This document shows positions 45,651 to 52,975 of a stretch of 60,899 bases of DNA, in pieces. The DNA comes from Pirellulales bacterium (GTDB lineage: Bacteria; Planctomycetota; Planctomycetia; Pirellulales; JAICIG01). The notes below the pieces were generated by a model. That model was not told the DNA's origin. It did no database searches and was given only the letters and a program-made list of their open reading frames with translations. Each line of letters opens with the position of its first letter. The first letter of the stretch is position 1. Both the position numbers and the translations under genes were made by a program. The stretch is from the NCBI GenBank assembly GCA_035533075.1, contig DATLUO010000246.1, positions 1 through 60,899 on the forward strand. Reading direction: 5' to 3'.

Positions 45651-46718
45651 ATGTTGAGGTCATCCAAACCAGAAGTCGTCGTCATCACCGGGGCTTCGGC
45701 CGGTGTGGGTCGGGCAACCGCGCGCGAGTTCGGCCGCCGCGGAGCGCACGTGGGGCTACTGGCCCGCGGACCCGACGCTTTGGAGGCCACGTGCCGCGAG
45801 ATCGAGCAACTTGGCGGCAAAGCGCTGGGGGCGCCCACCGATGTGGCCTTCGACGACCAGGTGGAAGCCGCCGCCGAACAGGTGGAGCAGTGCTTCGGTC
45901 CGATCGACATCTGGATCAATTGCGCGATGACGTCGGTCTTTTCGCCCTTCGAGCAGATGACGCCCGACGAATTCAAACGGGTGATCGATGTCACCTTCAT
46001 GGGCCAGGTCTACGGAACGATGGCGGCGCTGAAGCGGATGTCGCCGCGCAATCGCGGCACGATCGTGCAAGTCGGTTCGGCCCTGGTGTACCGCAGCATT
46101 CCGCTGCAATCGGCTTATTGCGCGGCGAAGGCGGCGGTGCGCGGTTTCACCGATTCACTGCGCACCGAATTGCTGCACCAGAAGAGCCGGGTACACCTGA
46201 CGATGGTCCAATTGCCGGGCCTCAACACGCCGCAATTCGACTGGTCGAAAAGCCGCATGCCGCACCGTGCGCAACCGGTGCCGCCGATCTATCAACCGGA
46301 AGTCGCGGCCGACGCGATTGTATGGGCGGCGCATCACCGGCGGCGTGAAGTATGGGTCGGACGGCCGTCGCTCAAAGCGATCGTCGGGGCCAAAGTTGCG
46401 CCTGCCATCGGCGACTGGGTGCTAAGTCGCGAAGGTTATTCCGCCCAGCAGACCCCGGAGCCGGAAGACCCCGATCGGGAATATAACCTCTGGGAGCCGC
46501 TTCCTGGAGACCACGGCGCTCACGGCCGCTTCGACCGGCGCGCCACGAGCTTCAGCCCGCAGTGGTGGCTCGACAAGCACCGTGGACTGATCGCGTTGGC
46601 CGCCGGTACTGCGGGCGTCACCTGGGCGGTATTCTGCGCGGCGAAGGAACGCCGGCATTTGCCCCCAACAGCGGCGAAGCCGCGGGTTCCCTCTCCCGTC
46701 CGGAGAGGGCGAGGGTGA
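45651..46718 (+). CDS. Short-chain dehydrogenase/reductase with C-terminal membrane tail
   Basis: A 355-residue SDR starting 12 bases after the FAD enzyme. Cofactor motif TGASAGVGRA (13-22), catalytic Ser143 in VGSALVY, Tyr156 and Lys160 in YCAAK. The position normally NNAG reads NCAM. Beyond the catalytic domain is an extra region with a hydrophobic segment (GLIALAAGTAGVTWAVFCAA) near the C-terminus, a probable membrane anchor. The last residues (PSPVRRGRG) come from a palindromic repeat (46689-46721, CCTCTCC/GGAGAGG), so the original C-terminus may differ. The substrate is unknown. Confidence 0.88.
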   Translation: MLRSSKPEVVVITGASAGVGRATAREFGRRGAHVGLLARGPDALEATCREIEQLGGKALGAPTDVAFDDQVEAAAEQVEQCFGPIDIWINCAMTSVFSPFEQMTPDEFKRVIDVTFMGQVYGTMAALKRMSPRNRGTIVQVGSALVYRSIPLQSAYCAAKAAVRGFTDSLRTELLHQKSRVHLTMVQLPGLNTPQFDWSKSRMPHRAQPVPPIYQPEVAADAIVWAAHHRRREVWVGRPSLKAIVGAKVAPAIGDWVLSREGYSAQQTPEPEDPDREYNLWEPLPGDHGAHGRFDRRATSFSPQWWLDKHRGLIALAAGTAGVTWAVFCAAKERRHLPPTAAKPRVPSPVRRGRG

Positions 46719-46721
46719 GGG
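46689..46721. repeat. Short palindromic repeat forming the SDR 3' end
   Basis: CCCTCTCCCGTCCGGAGAGG folds as a tight hairpin and is followed by GCGAGGGTGAGGG. It encodes the last residues and the TGA stop of the SDR gene. Similar CCTCTCC-type repeats are widespread in planctomycete genomes; this is the only copy I see here. Confidence 0.65.
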
Positions 46722-46749
46722 CGCGTGGGACGTCTTGGGAGAACGGAAC

Positions 46750-47877
46750 GTGTCAGGTCAACTCGCGCGAGTTCGTTGTGAGGCGCCGATTACGAGCGTC
46801 GAAGCCACCGCCTACGCAATTCCCACCGATCGTCCGGAGTCCGACGGCACGTATCAATGGGACAAAACGGTTCTCGTGCTTGTTGAAGCCCAGGCCGGCG
46901 GCGAACGGGGGCTGGGTTACACCTATGCCGATGCCTCGACGGCGACACTGATTCGCGACAAGCTGAACGGTATTGTCGCAGGCATCGACGCCTTTCGCGT
47001 GCCCGAAGCGTGGCACGCCATGGTTCACGCGATTCGCAACCTGGGCCGGCCGGGAATCGCAGCGATGGCCATTTCGGCCGTGGACAATGCCCTCTGGGAC
47101 CTGAAAGCGCGGCTGCTCGGTCTTCCCTTGGTCTTGTTGCTGGGCGCGGCGCGCGACGCCGTTCCGGTTTATGGCAGCGGTGGGTTCACGTCGTACTCCG
47201 ACGACGAGCTTCGCCGGCAGCTTGCCGGCTGGGTCGAGCTGGGCGTCCGGCAAGTAAAAATGAAGATCGGCCGCGACGCCGCCGCCGACCGCCGCCGCGT
47301 CACCGCTGCGCGGCAGGCAATCGGCGACGCGCCGGAACTGTATGTCGACGCCAACGGCGCCTACTCGCGCAAGCAGGCCCTTGCCCAGGCCGAAGCGTTC
47401 GTCGACGAGGGCGTGAGCTGGTTCGAAGAGCCGGTCTCGTCCGACGACCTCGAGGGACTGCGCCTCCTGCGCGGCCGTGCGCCGGCCGGTATGGACATTG
47501 CCGCAGGCGAATATGGTTACGACCTCGTCTATTTCCAGCGCATGCTTTCGGCGGGCGCCGTCGACGTGCTGCAGATCGACGCCACTCGGGCAGGCGGTAT
47601 CACGGGCTTCCTCCAAGCCGCCGCGCTGGCGGCGGCGTTCCAGCTCGACGTTTCGGCCCATTGTGCGCCTTTGCTGCACGCCCATCCCTGTTGCGCCCTG
47701 TCCAATATTCGGCCCTTGGAGTACTTCCACGACCATGTCCGCATCGAACACTTGCTGTTTGACGGCGCGCTTTCACCGGCCGCCGGGCAGCTTTGTCCCG
47801 ACCTGACGCGACCGGGAACGGGCGTGGAATTCAAGCATGCCGACGCCAAGAAGTTTGCGATCGGTGGTGTCCGGTAA
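46750..47877 (+). CDS. Enolase-superfamily, mandelate-racemase-type enzyme
   Basis: A 375-residue protein from GTG 46750 (GGGAGAACGGAAC upstream). Superfamily features: a capping domain (DNALWDLKARLLGLPLVLLL), the KxK catalytic pair in QVKMKIGRD, metal ligands in YVDANGAYS (Asp), WFEEPVSSDD (Glu) and AAGEYGYD (Glu), the Asp of LQIDATRAGGIT, and the His of SAHCAPLLHAHP. The KxK plus Asp/His dyad places it in the mandelate racemase subgroup, which dehydrates acid sugars or racemises 2-hydroxy acids. With a 2-hydroxyacid-type dehydrogenase upstream, acid-sugar or hydroxy-acid metabolism is a fair guess. Confidence 0.9.
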   Translation: MSGQLARVRCEAPITSVEATAYAIPTDRPESDGTYQWDKTVLVLVEAQAGGERGLGYTYADASTATLIRDKLNGIVAGIDAFRVPEAWHAMVHAIRNLGRPGIAAMAISAVDNALWDLKARLLGLPLVLLLGAARDAVPVYGSGGFTSYSDDELRRQLAGWVELGVRQVKMKIGRDAAADRRRVTAARQAIGDAPELYVDANGAYSRKQALAQAEAFVDEGVSWFEEPVSSDDLEGLRLLRGRAPAGMDIAAGEYGYDLVYFQRMLSAGAVDVLQIDATRAGGITGFLQAAALAAAFQLDVSAHCAPLLHAHPCCALSNIRPLEYFHDHVRIEHLLFDGALSPAAGQLCPDLTRPGTGVEFKHADAKKFAIGGVR

Positions 47878-48048
47878 CGAACTAATGGCTCGACGTTTGC
47901 TACCGTTCCGAAAAGGAAAAAAACTGGATCACCCCCATGATAGGAGGCAAGATCGGATCTCTGAACCCTCCCGGCATGCTGCTTGCACTATGCAGATTTG
48001 CGAACTTGTGTGGAGCCGTTGCCGATTCAGCAAGCAGGAGATGTTTTC

Positions 48049-48222
48049 ATGGCGAAGTACGGTGCCAAAGCGAAGAGCGAAGTGAAAAAGGCGGTCAGCA
48101 AGACGAAGAAGGGAACGCAACGCAGCGGCAAAAAAAGCAAGGCCAAAAGCCGCAAACAGGCGATCGCCATCGGCCTCTCGAAAGCCCGGAAAAAAGGCGG
48201 CAAAGTCGCGTCCAAGAAGTAG
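48049..48222 (+). CDS. DUF6496 small basic protein
   Basis: A 57-residue protein beginning MAKYGAKAKSEVKKAVSKTK and ending KQAIAIGLSKARKKGGKVAS KK. The RKQAIAIGLSKAR core is diagnostic of DUF6496. It is highly basic, so nucleic-acid binding is likely, but no function is established. CAGGAG lies at a good distance before the ATG. It is often found in stress-type gene islands in other bacteria (recollection, not checked). The preceding gap 47878-48048 contains nothing else. Confidence 0.88.
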   Translation: MAKYGAKAKSEVKKAVSKTKKGTQRSGKKSKAKSRKQAIAIGLSKARKKGGKVASKK

Positions 48223-48241
48223 CCGGCGGAAGGAAACAACC

Positions 48242-48679
48242 GTGAAATCGAAACTGCTTCACCAGGAAGCGAATGAAAAGACATACGTGATTGTTTTCGA
48301 CACGGGCGAAGAAGTGGCGAGTGGATTGCTCGATTTCGCCAAGCGGCAGCAAATCCACGCCGCCCGATTCACGGCCATCGGCGCGTTGCGCGAGCTGACG
48401 CTGGGTTACTTCGATTGGGAAAAAAAGGAATACGAGAAAATCCCGGTGCGAGAGCAGGTGGAAGTGTTGTCGCTGGCGGGTAACATCGTGTCGTCGCAAG
48501 ACGGCCCCAAGCTGCACGCCCACATTGTCGTCGGCAAGCGCGACGGCACGGCCCACGGCGGACACTTGATCGAAGCCATCGTACGGCCGACGATGGAGGT
48601 CATGCTTGTGGAATCGACGCCCACCGTGGTCGAACGGCGGCACGACGAAACCACCGGACTGGCGCTCATCAAGCTCTAG
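48242..48679 (+). CDS. PCC-domain (DUF296) protein
   Basis: A 145-residue protein with GTG start (AAGGA upstream). It matches the PCC/DUF296 fold seen in plant AT-hook proteins and stand-alone bacterial forms: GEEVASGLLDFAKRQQIHAA RFTAIGALRELTLGYFD, then LHAHIVVGKRDGTAHGGHLI EAIVRPTMEVML. The conserved His residues of HAHI and GGHL probably bind a metal in the trimer. Bacterial members have no firm function; some bind DNA. It lies 19 bases after DUF6496 and is likely co-transcribed. Confidence 0.88.
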   Translation: MKSKLLHQEANEKTYVIVFDTGEEVASGLLDFAKRQQIHAARFTAIGALRELTLGYFDWEKKEYEKIPVREQVEVLSLAGNIVSSQDGPKLHAHIVVGKRDGTAHGGHLIEAIVRPTMEVMLVESTPTVVERRHDETTGLALIKL

Positions 48680-48689
48680 GCATGCCACG

Positions 48690-49371
48690 GCCCGCTTTCA
48701 AACACCATCCGCCGAAGGCCACACGATCATCCTGGTCGACGACGGCTTGGCGACCGGTTCGACCATGCGGGCAGCGGCGGCGGCCGTGCGGCAACAGTCG
48801 CCGGCCCGCGTGGTGGTGGCGGCGCCCGTCGCCGCCGCTGAGACGTGCGAAGATCTCAATGGCAACATCGACGAATTCGTGTGTCTCTTGACGCGCATTT
48901 ATGGCCGTTGGTATGTGGTGCGAAGACTTTTCGCAAACGTCCGACGACGAAGAACGGACCCTATTGGAGGCGTCGGAGCGGCTGCACTCGGTTTCTTCGA
49001 GTGGTCAAAAGAAGAGCCGGCCACGGCCGGTCTGCCGCTGGGATGCTTCGGCGCCAGCACGGGCGCCGCCGCCGCGCTGACTGCCGCGGCCCAGCGTCCC
49101 GATCGCGTCACCACCGTCGTTTCGCGAGGCGGACGGCCCGACCTGGCGGGCGAGGCGTTGGACCGGGTCCGCGCGGCCGTATTGCTGATCGTGGGAGGAA
49201 ACGATTTTGGCGTGATCGAATTGAACGAAGCCGCCCAGCGGCGCTTACGTCAAGCCGCCGAAGCCCGGCTGGAAATCGTAGCATCTCTTCGAAGAGCCCG
49301 GCGCGCTGGAAGAAGTGGCCCGGCTGGCGGCCGACTGGTTTCAGCGGCACCTGAGACCCATTCTTGTTTGA
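48690..49371 (+). pseudogene. Phosphoribosyltransferase-alpha/beta-hydrolase fusion, decayed
   Basis: Piece one (about 48716-48890) reads GHTIILVDDGLATGSTMRAA then ARVVVAAPVAAAETCEDL, the phosphoribosyl-pyrophosphate loop and end of a type I phosphoribosyltransferase. After a frameshift a second piece (about 48898-48970) reads AVGMWCEDFSQTSDDEE, the next family segment. Piece three returns to frame with LGCFGASTGAAAALTAAAQR, VVSRGGRPDLAGEAL and LLIVGGNDFGVIELN, a dienelactone-hydrolase-like nucleophile elbow region. Piece four, again shifted, ends LFEEPGALEEVARLAADWFQ before TGA 49371. The start and the first part of the hydrolase domain are missing. Confidence 0.85.
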
Positions 49372-49431
49372 CACGCTTGCCCGCAGGCGGGAAAATGCGG
49401 GTGCCGGGCTCTCTTTCCACTTTGGTCGCTC

Positions 49432-50790
49432 ATGACACTCCCTGCTTTTCTCGCGCCGCTGGCGGTTGTGGCCATCATGGCGCCGTCGTTGTTCGCTGTA
49501 GACAAAGAACAAGACAAGGCCTTCCGCGCCGTGCAGCGAAGCGCGCTGGCCCAGATGAAAAGCAAGAAAGAGGACGTTCGCTCCGCCGTTTTCGAAAAGC
49601 TGAAAGCGTTTCCCACCACCGAATGCGCCAAGCTGCTGGTGCAACAAGGGCTGATCAGTAAATTTGCCGACGTTCGCAAAGAAGCGTACTCCACGCTGGC
49701 TTCGTTTCACGACAGCGACGAGGTCTGCGGCTACCTGCTTTCCAGCGTCGAGAAAGAGATGACGCGCGGCACCGCGGGCGAGACGGCGTTCGCCCTGTTT
49801 GCGGTGCCCCTGAGCTCCGACGTGGCCGAGATCGAAAAGAAAGCCTTCGACCTGTTCGACAAGACGGCGGGCCAGCGCAAAGGCGGAATGTTGTTCGTGG
49901 TTGCGCTGATCGACCAACTCGGCGAGCTGGCTGGCGAGACCGGCGTCGCCGTGCTGGCCAAGATTTCCGAGCGGCCGCTGTTCGAAAAGCAGTTCGGCGT
50001 GCGGCGAGCGGTGGTGCAGGCGCTGGCCAAGATCGAAGAGAAGTCGGCCGTCGAAGCTCTGGTGGCGATTCTCGGCAAGGTACCGGGAGAAGTCCGCGGA
50101 GACATCGTTCAGCACCTGACGGCCATCAGCGGCGAGCAGTTCGGACTCGATCCGCCGGCCTGGAAAAAATGGTGGAAGGCGAACAAGGACAATTTCGAGT
50201 TTCCCGCCGGTGCGGCGCGCGTCGTCAATCGTGCCGAAGCCGTTCAGTCGAGGTCGATGTATTACGGCCTGCCGATCTATGCCGCCCGGCTGGTGTTTGT
50301 GATCGACACGTCCAAGAGCATGCGCGGCCTGCGGATTCAGGCCGCCAAACGCGAGCTGGCCAGCGCCATCAACACCTTGCCCGAAGGCGTCTACTTCGAC
50401 GTGTTGGCCTTCGACCGCACCGTAAAACCTTGGCAGCCCGAGCTGGCCATCGCCTCGGCCGAAAACAAGAAAAAAGCGACGTATTGGGTGGGCGCCATCG
50501 CAGATACTCACCTGGGCGGGGGCACGGCTTCCTACGACGCTTTGGAGGCGGCTCTCGATTGCGACACCGAGTCGATCTATTTTCTTACCGACGGGGCGCC
50601 GGTGGGCGGCAAGGTGGTCGTTCCGGCCGAAATCGTGGAGGTCGTTTCGCGTTTGAATTTTACCCGCCGCATCACCATCAACGCGCTGGGCATCGGCGTG
50701 GGTCCGCAGTTCGTGACCAACCCCTTCTATGTGTTTCTTTCGACCCTGGCCGAGCGGAATTACGGCGAGTACAAGAGCGTCGATCATTAG
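49432..50790 (+). CDS. Exported protein with HEAT-like repeats and a von Willebrand A domain
   Basis: A 452-residue protein with a signal peptide (MTLPAFLAPLAVVAIMAPSL FA). Residues 35-240 are paired helices of the HEAT type (for example CAKLLVQQGLISKFADVRKE and GVRRAVVQALAKIEEKSAVE). Then comes a vWA domain from about residue 285: MIDAS DTSKSM, GGGTASYDALEAAL and the Asp of FLTDGAPVGG. vWA domains bind ligands through a metal ion. The architecture is frequent in planctomycetal secreted proteins of unknown role. It converges with the DUF2784 gene (4-base overlap). Confidence 0.88.
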   Translation: MTLPAFLAPLAVVAIMAPSLFAVDKEQDKAFRAVQRSALAQMKSKKEDVRSAVFEKLKAFPTTECAKLLVQQGLISKFADVRKEAYSTLASFHDSDEVCGYLLSSVEKEMTRGTAGETAFALFAVPLSSDVAEIEKKAFDLFDKTAGQRKGGMLFVVALIDQLGELAGETGVAVLAKISERPLFEKQFGVRRAVVQALAKIEEKSAVEALVAILGKVPGEVRGDIVQHLTAISGEQFGLDPPAWKKWWKANKDNFEFPAGAARVVNRAEAVQSRSMYYGLPIYAARLVFVIDTSKSMRGLRIQAAKRELASAINTLPEGVYFDVLAFDRTVKPWQPELAIASAENKKKATYWVGAIADTHLGGGTASYDALEAALDCDTESIYFLTDGAPVGGKVVVPAEIVEVVSRLNFTRRITINALGIGVGPQFVTNPFYVFLSTLAERNYGEYKSVDH

Positions 50791-51179
50791 TGCCGCTGCC
50801 GCCGGATGGGAACGAGCCGCAGCGTGGCCAGCACGACGACGGCAAAGAGAAGGTAGACGGTCGTAAAAACCCAGGGCGGAAGTTCGAAAAACAACACCGC
50901 ATGGACCGCGCGGCCGACGAACGTTCCCTCGGAAGGAGCCTCGCCGGCCAACCGCCGAAGCTCGTTCTCCCAGAGCGTGAGCGGGCAAACGATGCCCGCC
51001 GCGGCCTCGCAGGCCACGATCGTAATCGCTGCCAGGTGCGTCCAGCGAAACCAGCGGTTTCGCACCCACGACCATCGCCGCCAGGCGCCCACCAGGATGG
51101 CAAACTGGCCGAGCACGATGAAGCCCATATAGAGCAGGTGAATTACGACCACGGCGTCAGCCAAGAGCGAATACCACAT
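50787..51179 (-). CDS. DUF2784 membrane protein
   Basis: A 130-residue inner-membrane protein from ATG 51179: MWYSLLADAVVVIHLLYMGF then IVLGQFAILVGAWRRW, then WTHLAAITIVACEAAAGIVC PLTLWEN, and a last span WVFTTVYLLFAVVVLATLRL. The length, four spans and the CPLT-W-E-N motif identify DUF2784. Function unknown. A longer frame to 51293 exists but its start is not family-like. Confidence 0.9.
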   Translation of the reverse strand: MWYSLLADAVVVIHLLYMGFIVLGQFAILVGAWRRWSWVRNRWFRWTHLAAITIVACEAAAGIVCPLTLWENELRRLAGEAPSEGTFVGRAVHAVLFFELPPWVFTTVYLLFAVVVLATLRLVPIRRQRH

Positions 51180-51201
51180 CGTGTTGTCGGGAATGGTTTC
51201 G

Positions 51202-51945
51202 CTACTCCCGAGATCCTTCCAGCACCTCGCGCCAGTAAGCCGGCATGGTTTCCCACGCCGATTGATAGGTCGCTTCGAGCGGCACAGGCACATAAACGTC
51301 GGGTGACAGAAAGAGCGGCATGTCGGCCAACTTGCCGCCGACGGCGACCGGCTCGACGAACGACTCCGGATACGTGCCGGCTGCGTAAGCCGCTAAGGCG
51401 AGGCGTTTGTCTGGCGGCAGTACAAATTCGTTGTCCAGAAACTCGTCCCAGATCGCCTTGTGAATCCCTTCCGGATCGCCTGGGCTGGGCGGAAACAGGT
51501 CGACCACGAGCATGTGAACCCCCGCACGCAGTATTTCAACGGCTTTCTCGACGAACTGCTCCAATTCGCGGCGGCTGCCTTTGTTGCCGGGCGAGACGAC
51601 CTCCAACACGGCCACCACCCGGTGTCCGCTCACGTGCCGGACAACGATCACACTGGCTTTGGCCGCGTACAAATCGACCTCGGCCTTTTGCCGGAACTGC
51701 ACCTGATGAGGTGCCTCGGCCAGCATAACGCCGCCTGTCGGCTCGGGTTTGGACGGCTCCTCGCCGGCCGGTCCTTGCAGCGTAAGCACGTCGGGCCAAC
51801 GACCCCCGGCGACTTGCTCGACCAATGCGTAATAGTCTGGGGGCAGCCGGCCGTGGTTCAACGCGCGTTTTATCTCGGGCATCCACGTCTGATGGAAATC
51901 GTGGAAAATGCCCGCGTCAACGCGGGTCCAGTCGTGAATCGGCAT
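51202..51945 (-). CDS. DUF4058-like protein of the MPIHDWTRV type
   Basis: A 247-residue protein beginning MPIHDWTRVDAGIFHDFHQT, the opening of a common planctomycete/cyanobacterial group related to DUF4058. The core (VVAVLEVVSPGNKGSRRELE, HMLVVDLFPPSPGDP) parallels LIEILSPTN and LEID in the DUF4058 protein at 20 kb, with conserved Glu, Asp and Lys consistent with a nuclease-like fold. Catalytic competence is unproven. It stands 22 bases upstream of DUF2784 on the same strand. Confidence 0.8.
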   Translation of the reverse strand: MPIHDWTRVDAGIFHDFHQTWMPEIKRALNHGRLPPDYYALVEQVAGGRWPDVLTLQGPAGEEPSKPEPTGGVMLAEAPHQVQFRQKAEVDLYAAKASVIVVRHVSGHRVVAVLEVVSPGNKGSRRELEQFVEKAVEILRAGVHMLVVDLFPPSPGDPEGIHKAIWDEFLDNEFVLPPDKRLALAAYAAGTYPESFVEPVAVGGKLADMPLFLSPDVYVPVPLEATYQSAWETMPAYWREVLEGSRE

Positions 51946-52089
51946 GGTTGGCCTCGGCCTATGATTTTATCATCCGTGTAAGAAACGGGCGCGGCGGTGG
52001 TAGTCCTTATTATAGCGAGCCAAAAACTCCACCATGAGGAGAGTGCCGCTCGCCAAGGCGAGTGGGAGGCGAAAGCCGCCCAGTAAGGC

Positions 52090-52185
52090 GTAGGGTGGGA
52101 CCAGCGAGCTTGCGAGCGCCGGCCCACCGATAGCGGCGTCGTTTGCGGTGGGCCGGCGCTCGCAAGCTCGCTGGTCCCACCCTAC
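52090..52185. repeat. REPIN with minimal spacer
   Basis: Left REP 52090-52129 and inverse right REP 52146-52185, separated by only 16 bases; the two REPs are almost exactly complementary, so the transcript would form one long hairpin. It lies in the divergent gap 51946-52365 upstream of the ECF sigma gene; apart from it that gap shows no gene. Confidence 0.92.
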
Positions 52186-52365
52186 TTTCAATTCCGAAGA
52201 TCGCAGACACAACCCACCCAAAGCCCATGTCAACCCACCTTCGCGTCCCATCACCCGACAGTGCCCCTCGTCCAGAATGCCGCCAAGGCGTATTATGGGG
52301 ACTGATTCGGTCGAGGCGGGCCGCGGTCAACCGACCGCCGGCAAATCACACGTTCAGGTGGAAGC

Positions 52366-52974
52366 ATGTCCGTGGACAACTCCCCGCTAACCCGCGCCAG
52401 CTTGCTGGTGCAGCTTCGCGACGGCTCGAACCACCGCGCCTGGCAAGAGTTCCTCGATCTCTACGGGCCGATGATCTACAGCTTCGCGCGCAGCCGCGGC
52501 CTGCAAGACGCCGACGCCGCCGACCTGATGCAAGAGGTGATGCGGTCCGTGATGAACGCCATCGGCCGCTTCGACTACGACCGGCAGCAGGGAACGTTTC
52601 GCGGCTGGCTGTTCACGATCACCCGCAACAAGGTCTTCAATTTTCTCTCCGCCCGACGCATCCGGCCGCAAGCGTCGGGCGACACGGCCACCAAGCGCCT
52701 GCTCGACAACCAGGCCGACCCGAACGACGACACCGATCAGTGGGAGTTGGAATATCAGCGGCGGCTGGCGGCGAGGGCGATGGACCGCGTCAAAGGCGAG
52801 TTTCAGGAAAAAACCTGGCAGGCGTTCTGGCTGACGGCGGTCGATGGCGTGGCCGCGGGCGAGGCCGCGAAACAAGTGGGGATTTCGCCCGGGGCGGTCT
52901 ACGTCGCCAAGAGCCGCGTGCTCGCCCGGCTGAAGGAAGAGGTTGAGGCGATCGAAAGGCAGGAAGAGGCTTGA
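52366..52974 (+). CDS. ECF sigma factor paired with a Ser/Thr kinase
   Basis: A 202-residue sigma-70 family factor. Region 2: WQEFLDLYGPMIYSFARSRG, DAADLMQEVMRSVMNAIGRF (core-binding) and GTFRGWLFTITRNKVFNFLS (promoter -10 recognition). Region 4: TWQAFWLTAVDGVAAGEAAK then GISPGAVYVAKSRVLARLKE (-35 helix-turn-helix). It is followed one base after its stop codon by a zinc-finger/kinase gene, the usual planctomycetal ECF-kinase pairing in which the kinase is thought to control the sigma factor. AGGTGG precedes the ATG. Confidence 0.95.
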   Translation: MSVDNSPLTRASLLVQLRDGSNHRAWQEFLDLYGPMIYSFARSRGLQDADAADLMQEVMRSVMNAIGRFDYDRQQGTFRGWLFTITRNKVFNFLSARRIRPQASGDTATKRLLDNQADPNDDTDQWELEYQRRLAARAMDRVKGEFQEKTWQAFWLTAVDGVAAGEAAKQVGISPGAVYVAKSRVLARLKEEVEAIERQEEA

Positions 52975-52975
52975 T

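Noticed and set aside
36198-49371. Integrative element with its own integrase
   Set aside because: No integrase, recombinase, replication or transfer gene is seen in the segment, so mobility is inferred only from content and repeats.
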